Shown here piece by piece: positions 11,505 to 23,985 of a DNA stretch of 64,000 nt. The stretch is from the NCBI GenBank assembly GCA_947034895.1, contig OX344762.1, forward strand, positions 8,995,501-9,059,500, given 5' to 3'. Source of the stretch: Rhytidiadelphus loreus (Eukaryota; Streptophyta; Bryopsida; Hypnales; Hylocomiaceae). The number at the start of each line of letters is the position of its first letter. Positions within the stretch are counted from its first letter, which is position 1. The notes under the pieces are model-generated. The model made no database searches. It was not told the DNA's origin and saw nothing but the letters and a program-made list of their open reading frames with translations. Made by a program: the position numbers and the translations under genes.

Positions 11505-13065
11505 ATGCCAATTGTCATGAGCTCAGCAGTAAGTTACAGCGGCGGGAGCCTTCCTGGACTTGGAAACTGGGCGCCCTTTAGCGGGAAGTTGCTTTTTCGA
11601 GCTTATTTGTTTTCTCGCTCGCTTTTGCTACTTTCTCGTCGTCCCGCTTTGAAGCTCCAACACGAATGGTTCGTAGAATGTCCGCGGGGAGACTTGCCGC
11701 TCCTCGTCAAATTGTGGAGGCAGGACGGAGTTCTCTTGGAGTAAGTGAGCACGGGGCGGCTGTGTCTCGACCGGACTAACCTCTCCGTTTCGTCGTTTTA
11801 TTTTATTATTCCCGCCCGGTCAGTGTCCTTGGATGAGTTCACGGTAGGTGAGATGCAGACCATGTCCGTCCCATTAATTCCACTGCTGCTGTTGTCACCT
11901 CGTCATGCACTCTGCCTGCGTCACCGGATCAGGCAACCTGCGTGTCTCATTGCAGGTCGCAGTAGCAGCAGGTGGTGCGCCAGGTTAAGTTCTCAAGGGC
12001 GGGAGCTTTCGTCGTCTTCAGGTACATCAATTCCGACATTCGAAGCCTTCGATTTCACCGTTTGTGACTGTGGTTGGAATTTCGGAAGCTCCGTGTAAGG
12101 TTTTTTAGACTCTGATGACGGGGAGTGAGCGGGGAAGTGGAATTCTGAAATCCGATCATGGCCGTTGCGATTTGTGCTTGCTTGTAGAATATTGTTCTCC
12201 ATTTTGGTTTACGGCTTTCGGAGTTTGAGAGAGATTGGAATCCTGCAGCGAGAGTGCTTTTGTACTGATTGTAGGATCTCTCGCCTCAATTGAAAGCCTT
12301 CGATTTCGCCGCTTGTGGCTATGGTTGGAGCTTCAGAAGTTTTGTGCGAGGTTCCTAGCTGAAATAGCCTACCGTTTCCATATTCGTAATCTTAACTTGC
12401 GTTTAGAATATTGATTGATGTGCTCCATTCTGGCCTTCGCCGTGTAATAGAGATTGGAATGCTGTTGCGAGAATGCTTTCTATTAATTGTAGCATCTACG
12501 GTCATCTGTCGAAGTTGTTACCACGGTGCTCCAACGCAGCAATTGTTAGGATTCGTAGCGTGAACTTGTAACTGCCGGTCAGTTTCGATGTAGTGTGCTG
12601 CTGTCGGAAATTTCCCAAACCCTCTGCTGTAGAGATATTAGTATCCACAGCTGGAAAAAATATTCCATTGTCAGATCGCTTAAAGTTTGTGAGCTTTTTC
12701 AATTGGTAGCCCTCATTAGATGCGGTAAATTTTGTGTAAGTAGTGAAGTCGTTCTCCTGGTAAGCAAACGAGTCTGGACACTTCGTATATTTATTAGGAA
12801 GTCGGGTGTTGACACTCGGGCAACTCCAGAGTACGTTATGCTTGCCTGCGACTTTCAGTATTGAGAGGACTGACGACTCTAAACTTGACGACTCTAAACT
12901 CGGAATACTGGATTCAGAGATTAATTTAGCAGCTAGCCTTGTTTTTCATCTCTCCTTCGACTTTGCTTCCACATTAACTGCCATGAAAGTTGTTGGCATC
13001 GTTTGTCAAGTTGTGTCGCACTGAATTATTGTCACGTTGTTGTTTTAGCATACGAAGCAGAAGCT
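11505..13065 (+). other. Leader region of the malonyl-CoA synthetase gene, possible alternative N-terminal exon
   Basis: GC content rises about 11.4 kb, 1.6 kb before the first conserved coding exon. An ATG at 11505 opens 78 codons rich in Ser, Leu and Arg with few acids (FSGKLLFRAYLFSRSLLLL), which resembles a mitochondrial presequence, and runs into a good donor (GTAAGT) at 11741. Joining it straight to the acceptor before 13049 puts the conserved ATG at 13066 out of frame, so the real splicing is unresolved. AAE13 in Arabidopsis is known to make both mitochondrial and cytosolic forms from alternative starts, so a presequence exon here would fit. An internal duplication lies at about 12041-12500. 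Confidence 0.4.
12041..12500. repeat. Diverged tandem duplication of about 250 bp in the leader region
   Basis: Unit 1 (about 12041-12285) and unit 2 (about 12291-12500) share ordered blocks: AAGCCTTCGATTTC, TGTGGTTGGA or TATGGTTGGA, TAGAATATTG, GAGATTGGAAT, and ATTGTAG followed by a CATCT or GATCT run. Identity is clearly partial, so the duplication is old. Confidence 0.7.
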
Positions 13066-16000
13066 ATGGAGTCATTGAAGTTAGGGAAGAAGCTGAGTCA
13101 TTCCGAATGTCGAACTTCTCTCGCAATATCTTCTGGGCAGAAAGACTACTACTATGGACATTTACTACAATCCGCGTCCCAGATTTCAAAATTATTGCAA
13201 TCTATGAAAAGTGACACATCTAAGGAGATTAACGAAACAGACACCAGCAATGAGGTAAAAAAAATTCATAGTTTTTTCTGTACTGCATTCTTCAAATCTA
13301 ACGAATTTTTGTAGAGTTTAGAGAATCCGTCATGCACTCAGATACCTTTCGTCCCGGATTCATCTATCGAACCTGAACATTCTCTTAGATCGCTAGGGGA
13401 AAGACTAAACCGTGAATAGATATTGAAGGATGACTGTTTCGATCCCCGAAGTCATCCCACATTGTCTTACATTCAGGAAGATTCGCTCTCTATTCAGGGC
13501 ACCTTTTAACGAATCACAAGCTTGGTTTGAGGGGGAGTAAGGTAGGGCGTAGAGCACTGAGACTCTTTCTATATGCCCGCTTCTCACATAGAACTATGAA
13601 CTATGAACTATGAACTAAACTAGCTGTCGTATTGTGGATGATATTGGACTAATAAATTTTGAGGTTTTCTTGATTTAGTGTACGAAACTATCAAGTTCCT
13701 GTCAAAGTGGGTAGTGGCGTTTAGAAAATGCGCAGCAAGTGGTGTTGACGCACACATTCCATGTGACCTTCAGGATGTTCCGAAACTGCACGGGACGCGA
13801 GTGGGCATCATGGCAACCCCATCCGCGGAATTTGTTGCTAGCATCTGGGCAGTTTGGTTAAATGGAGACGTTGCAGTTCCTTTGGCTCTTAGCTATCCTG
13901 AGGCTGAGCTTGTGCACGTTCTTACTGACGCAGTACGACCCGTATAACCTTTCTCTTGTACAGATTTGACGTTCTAATGCTTTGGCAGTCGTTGTAATGG
14001 AACAAGATTGTTTAAACTTGATCTCTTAATCTTCACTGTGTGTCTGTCATACCAGCAAGATTATTCAATAACCTGACAAGGTGATTGTTTAAAAAGACGC
14101 CGACAGTCCAGAACTTCCATTCGTTTAGGCACATTACACAGGGAACCCTGTCCCATTCACTGGGTAGTGAATGGTACAAAAACGGGGGTGAATGTGGGGT
14201 GAATACCTACCAAATAGCCTTCCTAAAAAAGACTTGCTTTATTTGGTAGATATTCACGCCACATTCACCCCTGTTTTTGTACCATTCACTACCCAGTGAA
14301 TGGGACAGGGTTCCCTGTGTTAGCTCTTCGTCTTACTCAATCATTTGCAAGTACTTTTCGGTCTCCTTCTCACCTATGACTGCATATAACCTCTAGACTT
14401 TCATCTGACAAGTCGGTAATAATATGAGTTGGGTATTGCTATGCAGGATATTTCTGCCGTTGTCTCTACTGAGGAGTTTCAAGATCGGTTGGAAGGAGTA
14501 GCTAAGAAGTGCTCTGCCGACTATCATGTTCTCCCAGCAGTCTCCAGTGTTGACGATGATCCGAAGTTGGAAGATATACCATTTGAGGACATTTTAGCAG
14601 AGGTTGATAAAACCTCATCTGCTCTTGAAGGTGTGTCTATTCTGAAATGTCTGATAGTAGTTAGAGGTTAATGTCCTGGACGGCAAGGCTTGTGCGACAA
14701 CCTGTTGTGAACTCTATGTTGCTATTTGGAGCGCTTGTGACTTCTGTTAGTAGAAGAGTAAATTATGATCTGATCCTCGATAATATAGGTGTTAAACCGG
14801 CTCTGATTCTTTATACAAGTGGAACGACTGGGAAGCCAAAGGGTGTTGTTCATACCCATGCCAGTATCGGAGCTCAGGTCAGTATATGCAGTACAAAAAA
14901 TATTTGTTGCGTATCTTGCAAGTCGATGTTTTGAGTCGAATATGTTACCTCAGGAGTTTTTGACATGGTTACTTCGTGGTATGATTCAGGTTCGCATGTT
15001 GGCGGAGGCTTGGGAATACACAAACGCAGATCGTTTCCTCCATTGTCTACCATTGCATCATATCCTCTAGATCATGATTTTTTCTCGTTCAAAGTTAAAT
15101 CTCCGATAACTTGATTTAGTTGTTTGAAGGGACGTAGCAAACTGTTCTGGTTATCCTTGACTTCAAAAAGGGTTCACATGTGCACGGGATGTTCAATGCA
15201 TTGCTCGCGCCGCTCTTTGCGGGGGCCTCGGTAATTACTCTCATTAAACTGTTGGAAATGCTCCTTTTGACGCATTTTGTGAAGTTTTTACACGGGGAAT
15301 AGTCAATCATTGTGGTGTATCACAATGATAGAGAGGTTTCCTGCTTCTTATTGAGATTGAAAACATGTGAAGGTGGAATTTATGCCGAAGTTTAGCGTGA
15401 GTGGAATCTGGAATCGATGGAGGGACTCGTATCCAAGTGAAGGTGAAAAAGCCGCTCATCCTTCATCAGTCTTTACTGGAGTAAGCCTTCATGCTAACCA
15501 GTGTAAAACACTCATAAACTGTAAGATGCTTGTCAAAAGTTACACGATCTGGTGTGGATGGTTCAAGCTTTGTATGAATTATAAAATTTCCGTACAAATA
15601 GGTTTACTTCTGTGAAAGAAAAAAAAAATAATCTGCTAAGTCTGCTCCTCATGTTCACAGGTTCCAACAATGTACGTGCGCTTATTGCAAGGGTATGATG
15701 CGATGGACGCCGATTCCCAGAAGGCCTGTTCTTATGCAGCCAGGCAGCTCCGCCTCATGGTAATTACGCACCTCAATGACACCCATATTGCCATCGTTAC
15801 CAAAGATAATGTGGGTGACTATGTTGTGGATGAGGAAGTGATAATGCCTGCGCTGTAATATGAGCAGATGTGCGGGTCTTCAGCTCTGCCTGAACCAGTC
15901 ATGGAAAAGTGGGAGAGTGTGACTGGTCATCGCCTTCTAGAGAGATATGGCATGACAGAGGTATGTGACGTGACATAATCTCCATGCGGTTTAGGGTATT

Positions 16001-18158
16001 CTTCTCTGATATCACTTGATCTCCCAGATATGCCGTTTCCGTTAGAAATTCCATCCGATCACAGCAGAAGCTCCATCATCACTGATGATTCTGTTACTAT
16101 TTTTGCAACAACTATTCCAAAGTTCATGCTATCGACAAAAGACACGAAAGTCTTGAGACTGATAAGCGAGTCTCATTTACAGTCGTGCTATGTTTGCAGT
16201 TTGTTATGGCCCTATCCAACCCTCTTCGTGGGGAGCGAAGGGCAGGTTTTGTTGGAAAACCTCTTCCAGGAGTGCAGGTACTTGTTTCCTGAATTGCTAC
16301 TCTAGAGTGTACTTGAAATCTATGAAGGTGTTCAAATATACTTAGAATATAGTCATCAACTCAAGAAGAATTTCTAGCGAGCGCCGAAGAGATGCTAACT
16401 TCAGTGATACATTTCTAGATGCTGATTGCGGAAGCGGAAGACGAGGAGGCGGGTGCAGGAGAATTGTGCATCAAAAGTCCTGCTATGTTTCGAGAGTATT
16501 GGCGGAATCCAAAGGTAGTGAAACATGAATACGTTCCTAAGAATTGGTTATGCTCATCGCCATGCTCTTATTGCTTCCTGAGAGATAAGAGACAGCTCCA
16601 CGTTCCCTGCTCATAATATATTATTGGAGAGATGTGCCTGAAGCGAAGTCAATCTTTCAAGTCTTTTGTGTATTCTGCCATATTGGAAATGTGTTTGCTT
16701 CGGAAAATTTCTCAGATAGTTCTGAAATCATGAAAGAATTGTGCCAGGTGACGAGCGAATCCTTCCGAGAAGATGGCTACTTCAGAACAGGCGATACCGT
16801 AACTGTAGTGGATGGTTATGTCAAGATTCTGGGACGTACGTATCAACCGAAAACAAGTCTTTGCAGAAATTATGAACATGCAGAGAACTATGTCGATGAC
16901 TGCTCTTAAGTTTCCGTCGTACAAATTTTGGGACGTTTCTAAAATAGGATGGCTTTGAAGTCCAATAAGAATGGCTTGCTGGCTTCATTCGATATGTTTC
17001 ATTGCAGATGCTGAGTCTTCCATGTACAGGACTCTCAAGCAAGTGCTCACTTTCGATTTTTCCGTGCCTTCTCTATGCAGGATCTAGTGTTGACATAGTT
17101 AAATCTGGAGGTTATAAACTGTCTGCTCTTGAGATTGAAGCCATTCTCCTGCAGGTATGTGAACTCGCATGCTGGTAACATTTTGGTAATAATTTTAGAA
17201 CATAAAAAATTCACATATTGTAAGTGGACATCTTTACTCCCGAAACCAGGATTCAGACACGCATTATGTTCTTTCACCTTGCTTCACTGCTTCAATTGTA
17301 CCTCGTGGTTTATTTTGAATATCTGTTCAGTGACGGATTGGATGAGAATATCTATCATGCCTGATACCTTATTCTTGCATTGGGTTCATTAAGATGGATT
17401 TTTTTGGTTTTGAGCAGCATTCATCTATATCTGAGTGTGCTGTCATGGGCATACCGGACAAAACATACGGCGAAATATTGTCTGCAATAGTGGTGGTGCA
17501 TGAGAATGTGGCTGCTGAGGCAGCTGCCAAGTCAATGCCTGCTCTGACTTTGGACTCTTTCAAGACTTGGGCACGGGAACGAATGGCACCTTACAAGGTA
17601 GCGAAATTCTCTTGAAACTTCAGATCAGATTTCGAAGTGTTCAGCCGTTTTAATTTCTTGACAGTGGAGTACGAATATCCAATGCCTTCGGTTTGTAAGG
17701 CAGTGTTGCAATATTTCCGTTGTCGAGTACCGGTGTACTTATTCTGCGTTTAAAGTTTTGTATGTCCTCAAATATTTGAAGGAAGGCCCGTCTGTGTGCA
17801 GATTCCATCACAGCTGTTAGTATGGAGCTCTTTGCCTCGCAATGCCATGGGAAAGGTAGGTCCTTCTATAAATTGTGTTCCTCTCTTGTTTGAAAAGGTA
17901 CCAAAAAAGGTTCACTGTTTAGGTGTCTTTTTAGTGTCTTGAATGGACGTCATAACTTCATTTAAGCCATAATCTTACAGCTTAAACATTTTTTTGCAAT
18001 ATAAAAATCAGTAGTGTTGCCCTCGACCTGTCACCAATATTCTTTTGCAAGATTGGCATTCCTCAACTTGTACAATAGGTTGTTGATAATGGATTTTGTT
18101 ATGACAGATCAACAAGAAGGAATTGAAAGCCATTTTGGTGAAGCAAGCTGCCAGCTAG
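13066..18158 (+). CDS. AAE13: Malonate--CoA ligase (malonyl-CoA synthetase, AAE13/ACSF3 type), 17 exons
   Basis: Exons: 13066-13254, 13315-13411, 13679-13932, 14447-14630, 14789-14877, 14990-15059, 15178-15230, 15373-15480, 15661-15759, 15868-15960, 16200-16277, 16419-16514, 16748-16835, 17081-17154, 17418-17597, 17802-17855, 18108-18158; about 618 residues, in phase throughout. The enzyme joins malonate to CoA using ATP, clearing free malonate and supplying malonyl-CoA. Motifs of the acyl-activating superfamily: ATP loop [11 protein letters not shown] (250-260), RYGMTE (407-412), [17 protein letters not shown], and PRNAMGK-INKKEL at the C-terminus with the adenylation Lys. LPLHHVHG and the [13 protein letters not shown] stretch are typical of the malonate subgroup. 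Intron 6 (15060-15177) is AT-AC. Exon 2 is required by phase. The protein is some 70 residues longer than the cytosolic Arabidopsis form as I recall it, mainly near residues 50-125. Confidence 0.93.
14137..14319. mobile_element. Hairpin MITE copy 1, in an AAE13 intron
   Basis: A 183-bp near-perfect palindrome with termini CACAGGGAACCCTG and CAGGGTTCCCTGTG, arms of about 80 bp, and flanking TTA on both sides (14134-14136 and 14320-14322) as a 3-bp target duplication. It lies in intron 3 (13933-14446) of the AAE13-type gene. It has no coding capacity. A second copy lies at 31780-31962. Confidence 0.9.
15060..15177 (+). other. U12-type (minor spliceosome) AT-AC intron in the AAE13-type gene
   Basis: The exon before ends in the middle of the conserved LPLHH motif, and reading on meets a stop at 15067. 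No GT lies at the needed place. Instead ATATCCTC starts at 15060, matching the U12 AT-AC donor. TCCTTGAC at 15154-15161 matches the U12 branch site (TCCTTRAY), with its A 17 nt from the terminal AC at 15176-15177. Joining 15059 to 15178 restores [14 protein letters not shown] exactly in phase. Intron length is 118 nt. Confidence 0.9.
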
Positions 18159-21100
18159 GGATATCTTGATCACTGGTGCATTTTTTGGATGTTGTAGAGG
18201 TCTATTAACGAGAGTAGTCAGTAGTAAAACGTGAGAAGTAGCTTCACTCCATATTACATATTTAAATGTTGGCTTCAACTTTGTAATTGATTTATGTCAG
18301 GATTCCAGGTCTTAAAGAATCACTGCTTGTATAATCAATTTCATATTATTGGCAGCATTCCAACATCATAGTTTTCAACATACATCTACACAATACTCTA
18401 AAAACTACAATAGTTATAAATTTACTTCCCCTACCACACATCCTAAACAATGAATGTCAATGTGCATGGAAAGAGCAGCCTACATTGCCAAAATGGGGGG
18501 TAATAAAAAAAGGGTTGTGTACTATTAAAGTAATTACACTATAATGAAAGGGTGTGTGTATGTGCCTTTAGATAAACATTTCAATATAATAAACTTTGTT
18601 CAAGGGTGATTGCAAAAAATAGTGGTTGGTTTTGTAGCATTTTGCCAAAATCTGGAGTTTTGGTGTTCAATACTGCAAACACTAAAAGGAAAATCTTGTT
18701 GGTTGATTTGGACTTGTTGATCATACTATAGATCTATTGTACTATCGACAAGTGTCAAATTTAAGTACTATGCAATCTTAGTTGTACCCACCAATTCTCT
18801 ATCTCAATTTTCATAGAAAAGGGGTATACATGTTTAATCTTTTAATTTCTAATAAATCTACTATAACAAAAAATTGGTCATTTGTGAGAACTTCATATTC
18901 ATTAGATTTCACTAAAAGAGTGGCCTTGAAACCATCTTCAATGTTCAAAAGTGTTTACACAAAGGTGGAGGACATAAAATAATCTAGTTTTAGATGTCCC
19001 ATGGTAGGAACATGCCCACCTATTGTGGGAATAGACTAGAAAAGTTTCAACTCTAAATAATTAATTTTGGTGACTCACCTAGTACTAAAAACCCTTAAAC
19101 TCAAAGTGTGACAATTAGCAAAACTGACTTTTAAAAATAAAATGATATTTTTATTTTTGAAAAATAAAGGATATGATAACAATCAAGACAACCATCTCCA
19201 ATAAAAATTTCAATTTTATTGAGTTCACACTTTAACAATTATAGTTGAAGAAAATTCCATTTGACTCTCCATGTGATTCCAAAATCAATCACTAATTCTT
19301 GCAATCACTCTTGGGGAAAGGTCATAATAGTAGAAAATAATGATGTATTAGATGATAGGGCATGAGTCTCGGCATGAGTATTGGAAAGCAATTAATTTAC
19401 ATTACAAAATAAATCTTTGATAAAAAAAATGAAGCAATTTTGTATTGAGATTTACCTTTTTGAAGGACACTTTAGGTACATAATAGTGTAATGTCCTTGA
19501 TATTGGAAGGAGAGGTGTACAAATCAAGAACATAGTTGGGAGTTTTTAGAGTTGCTTTCCTTATCCATTAAGGCTTATTCAAGGGGGTAAGAAAATTTAT
19601 TGCAACCTTCAACTATATTCAGTTTCTAAATTTTATCATTAGAAGAAAATGAGGGGGCCGGGTTTGCAACTACAAAGAACAATAGGTTTTTTAGGTGCAA
19701 GGAACATTTGCGACTAGTGCTAATTTGGAGATTCATAGTCATTGTGGACAAGTAGTAGTAGTTGCAAAGGATAATGGGTTTGTTTCTCATCCCATAGCCT
19801 ACTTAGAACTTCGTTGACAAACTCTTTTGATGTAGTTGCTATTTGTTGCCAGATGAAGTTGATCACTCAATCAACGAGTTATGCAACTTGTATGATTGGT
19901 TTGCAACTTATCTATGACTTCATTGTGACTGGCCTGTAACTCATTTGCAACTTGTAGATTTTGAAATTCTAATCTCAATGATTTATACATGCTTGTAACT
20001 CATTTTCAACTTGTCAATTCTAAAATTCTAATCTCAATAATTTATACATTTCAGAATTTCTGATCTACCTTTTTTTAGATTTTAAAATTCAAACATTGGT
20101 ATTTAATAGATTTCACTAGTTTAAAAAACTTTACAATTTCATAGAATTTAAGTATATATGGTTTCTATAGACTATAGATATCTACAAATTGTAGAAATTT
20201 CATAATTCTATTAACAAAATTCATTACATATAAGCATAACAACTTACAAGTCTTATATATCCAATCTAATGGTAGTCTTGACAATTGATATGGGACAATT
20301 GGTATATGACAATAAAAAAACAAATAAGAAACAACTAGGAAATAACTATCATCATTTTACAATTGCAATCTTTTTTTAGTTGTTTTTTGCAACTGCAAAT
20401 GGACATGGTGGATTCCATAGAGTGTAGACTTCTCCACGTTGACAATGTATTGTGATGAATATTGGATGGAGAATAGCTCACATTCATTCTAAATTTGAAC
20501 TCTATTACAACTCTTGTAATCTTGCACTTCATTCTATGATTGCTTTATGACTAAAACAATGTACTAATAATATAAAACAATGATGTTAGATTTGGTGCTA
20601 ATAGAAAAGGCTACAATCACAAGACAATTGTACAAGACACTTAGTTGCTTTTTAGCATGTAGTGGTGGACATCATTACATGTGTTTTGGCTCTCGGGGAG
20701 GGCTGTGAGTTCCCAACTCACCCCCCCGAGAACCGCCGAAACCCGTTGTTCCCTGCCTGTGTTTACTTGGCCGAGAGACTACCATGTCAGTTTTTTCGAA
20801 AAAAAGGTTTTTTTCGAAACTTCTCTGATAATTTCATAGTAGATTCTAATTCCACTTCAATATTCAAATTCAAGCTTAGGTTTAGTAATCAAAATCTTTT
20901 TGAAGATAGTTCTCAATTTGTATGGTAAAAAGGAGACCAAATCAAAAGTTGATTTGTCGTTCATTAGCAGACAAACTAATCAATCAGAAGCTTTATATCA
21001 GTTTCAGTATCTCAATCAAGAATGGTAGTATATGAAACAATATTCAACCAGCTTTTTCAAGCTAACTGAAGCAGATCAGTCATGTATATGAACTCCAATG

Positions 21101-23695
21101 TAAGTTTAGATGGAGTAATTTAAGCATAACTGCATAACTAACAGAACTTATATACTTGAAATGCTAGGGAGCAAGCAAGGTTTTTTCTTGTAATAATAGC
21201 GAGTCAGTACATAAGTAATACAGGCCTTGTATCATCAGTACTTGATCAAACCAAAGCCTTGTGTACAGTCCGGCAAACAGTCCTACGAAAAATTGGAAGC
21301 ATGAGAAGAGACTTTCATAAAAAGGTCTGAAGCAGGAAGTAAAATGACGAGCCAGTAGGTTAAGTCATAACCATAAGTTTGTAATCCCAACATGCATAAA
21401 ATAAGCCCTAAATCTAAACGATTCTTAAGCTCGATCCAACTTCCGGCAACCAAAAAAATCTATAAGCAGAGAGAGTTTTTGCATAAAAGTTCATGAAGTG
21501 ACTTAAGCAAATAAGTTGCAAACAAACAGAGTCTTCATCCGCTCAGAGTGTAGTTTGTAAAATTTTTGAAAGAAATTCCCGAGAGGTGGTATTCCTCACC
21601 TCTACCCATATCAGACAGCAAACCGTTAGTGTGCTACTTGATGTATACGAGGTGTCTTTAGAATACCACAACTTGTTATCATACATTCACAAGAGAGAAA
21701 CTTTTAAATCAAACAATACTACTAATGCAAATGTAAGAGCAAACTTCAAAGAGAAATATTTTGTCTTGCAATCACAAATAGGTAACACCTGTTGGCCGCT
21801 ATTCTGGGAACCAAGTACCATCTTTTCGTCTGTCCTGAGCTAGATTGTGTCTTGAGCTACTGATCTATTGCTAATGCATAGCAAAGATTCTGACGAGACT
21901 ACAAGAAGTCGAATCAACAAAGTCTGGAGTATCAATAATCTCAAAATCAGACTAGGACATGTGTATGTCATGATATTGAAGCTTACTACAGTTCAAATGA
22001 CTCAAACAGTCAGTGAGCTGTTTGATTAAGCAACTTTAATGCTGGAGTTAAGGCCCAAGTTAAGGCACGCAGCCCTAAAGAGCCGTCAATATAAAATTAT
22101 TTAGATGAGTCAGGAAGTTAAAAGAGATTCAAGGGAATCCAGAACTTGTCAGGATGAGAGTCCCAACAGGGACATGGTTTCATTTAAAACCTCACATCCA
22201 GCTCGTTCAAGACAATAAATCACCAACCAAAAGCTTGTTTTTGTAATAAAGAAATTCCCGTAATAAGTAGGGCTTAATATGTACTGTGAATTGCTATTTT
22301 AGTGCATAATTATATATAATAATAAATATATGAATATGCATAAGATATGTATATAAGCCTTTAATAAATAATCATAATTCTAAAAAAAGAATTCAATGTT
22401 ATCCATTTATAAGAATCACTAGTAGACTAGTAATTAGTAATGAATTCTCGAAAACTAGTTTAAAAAAGAAAAAAAGAAAAAAAGAAATTAACTTTGTTTC
22501 TCATTTTAAGGACTTAAATTTTTATTTTTTTATTTTTTTATTTTTTTCAAAAAAAATAAAATCTGACAGCGGCGTTCTTTCACTACCGGGGGAACACCGG
22601 GAACGACCCCGAAATCTCTTCTAATGTTTTTTCTCCTCAATGTATTATAGATTGATTAATAACCAAATAAATATGGATTTTCAAAAGAATTATCTAGTAT
22701 ACTCATGATTAGTATTACAAACCTTCCAAATAGAGAATAAAAATATTAGTTTAGTTTAGTTTCCTTAAATGTTCATGATCACTACAACTAGCTAAGGCCT
22801 AAGAATATTCTTAATACAGATGACAACATATATGCCTCACTTTAGACTTTGGAATATACTTAAATAATACAAGTCAATGAATCTATTTTTTCCAATTCAT
22901 TCTTAGCCTAAACATCAAGATGCCTTGCAAAATTATGATAGGCTATATAAGTATTGTAGCCTTCACTTTCAAATCTTCAATGAAAGTGCCAAATGCCCAA
23001 AAGAAGTGTTTTGGATTCAAGAAGAGTGGAATTATAGAAACAAAATACGTTACAGTTTCCTTGACTTTTAGGTCACAACATCCTGATTGCCACTTGTATA
23101 TTCTAAGGCCCTTCATAACTTGATTTCTTTTGTATTGATGCCTCCTTTGTTTTGATACGTGGAAAGAACCAAAACTACACCTAAGGTGGAAGCACTCAAA
23201 ACCGTCAATATAAGCAAGTCAGCATAGCTGAAGGCACCTTTGCCTTAAAATGATATTTTAGCAGTATTAGCAAGTGGAAATCATGAATATTCAAAAAAAA
23301 AATAGATTTTTCAGATACGGTATGTAATTTTTATGATTTTTCAAAGTGTTGGCTCCCTAGACCACTGAAACTGTCACACAAGTGGATTCTAAACCAAAAT
23401 CTGCAAAAATCAGTATTTAAAAAATCAAAGTTAAGTATGTGTCCTTTAAATACGTCAGCAAATCAGAGATAAGCATTTGAAGGACACATTCACTACAGTC
23501 TAGGGGACAGGAATAAGTAGAAGGACCCTTTTGGATACCTTCACCTTAATATTGTCAAATGTGCATTTGAGCTTCATTCTCATTATTGAAACATCGCTAA
23601 ATTATTGTTCGATCTTGTGGGGAAGTCAAAAAGGAAATTCTTAATTCTTACTGGACACTACATGAATAAACTATTAATTTTCAAAGTGCTAAGAA

Positions 23696-23985
23696 CTACA
23701 CTAAAAAGGATATTTAGTATTGGCCTACACTAATTGTCAATTTTAGGACGATTAGTGTAGTGCTAAACTTCAATGCGCCACCTTTGTAACACTAAATGTA
23801 AAATCTGAAATCTGAAATCTGAAATCTGTAAATGAAATGTAGCACTAAATGTAAACCTCTTCATATTTCAGATTTACCATAGAGTACTTTTAGTGTTAGA
23901 AATTACATTTAGTGTAGGGTAAATGATATTTAGTGTCATGGTTCGCAAATAGTGTTGCCAACAATAAATATCTTTTTTAGTGTAG
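23696..23985. mobile_element. Non-autonomous TIR element (CTACACTAAAAA ends)
   Basis: Ends are inverted repeats of about 24 bp: CTACACTAAAAAGGATATTT on the left and the complement of CTACACTAAAAAAGATATTT on the right. The interior contains many TAGTGT/ACACTA words and four tandem copies of TGAAATC near 23808. The termini resemble CACTA-type ends, but I cannot find a clear target duplication, so the superfamily is uncertain. Confidence 0.65.
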
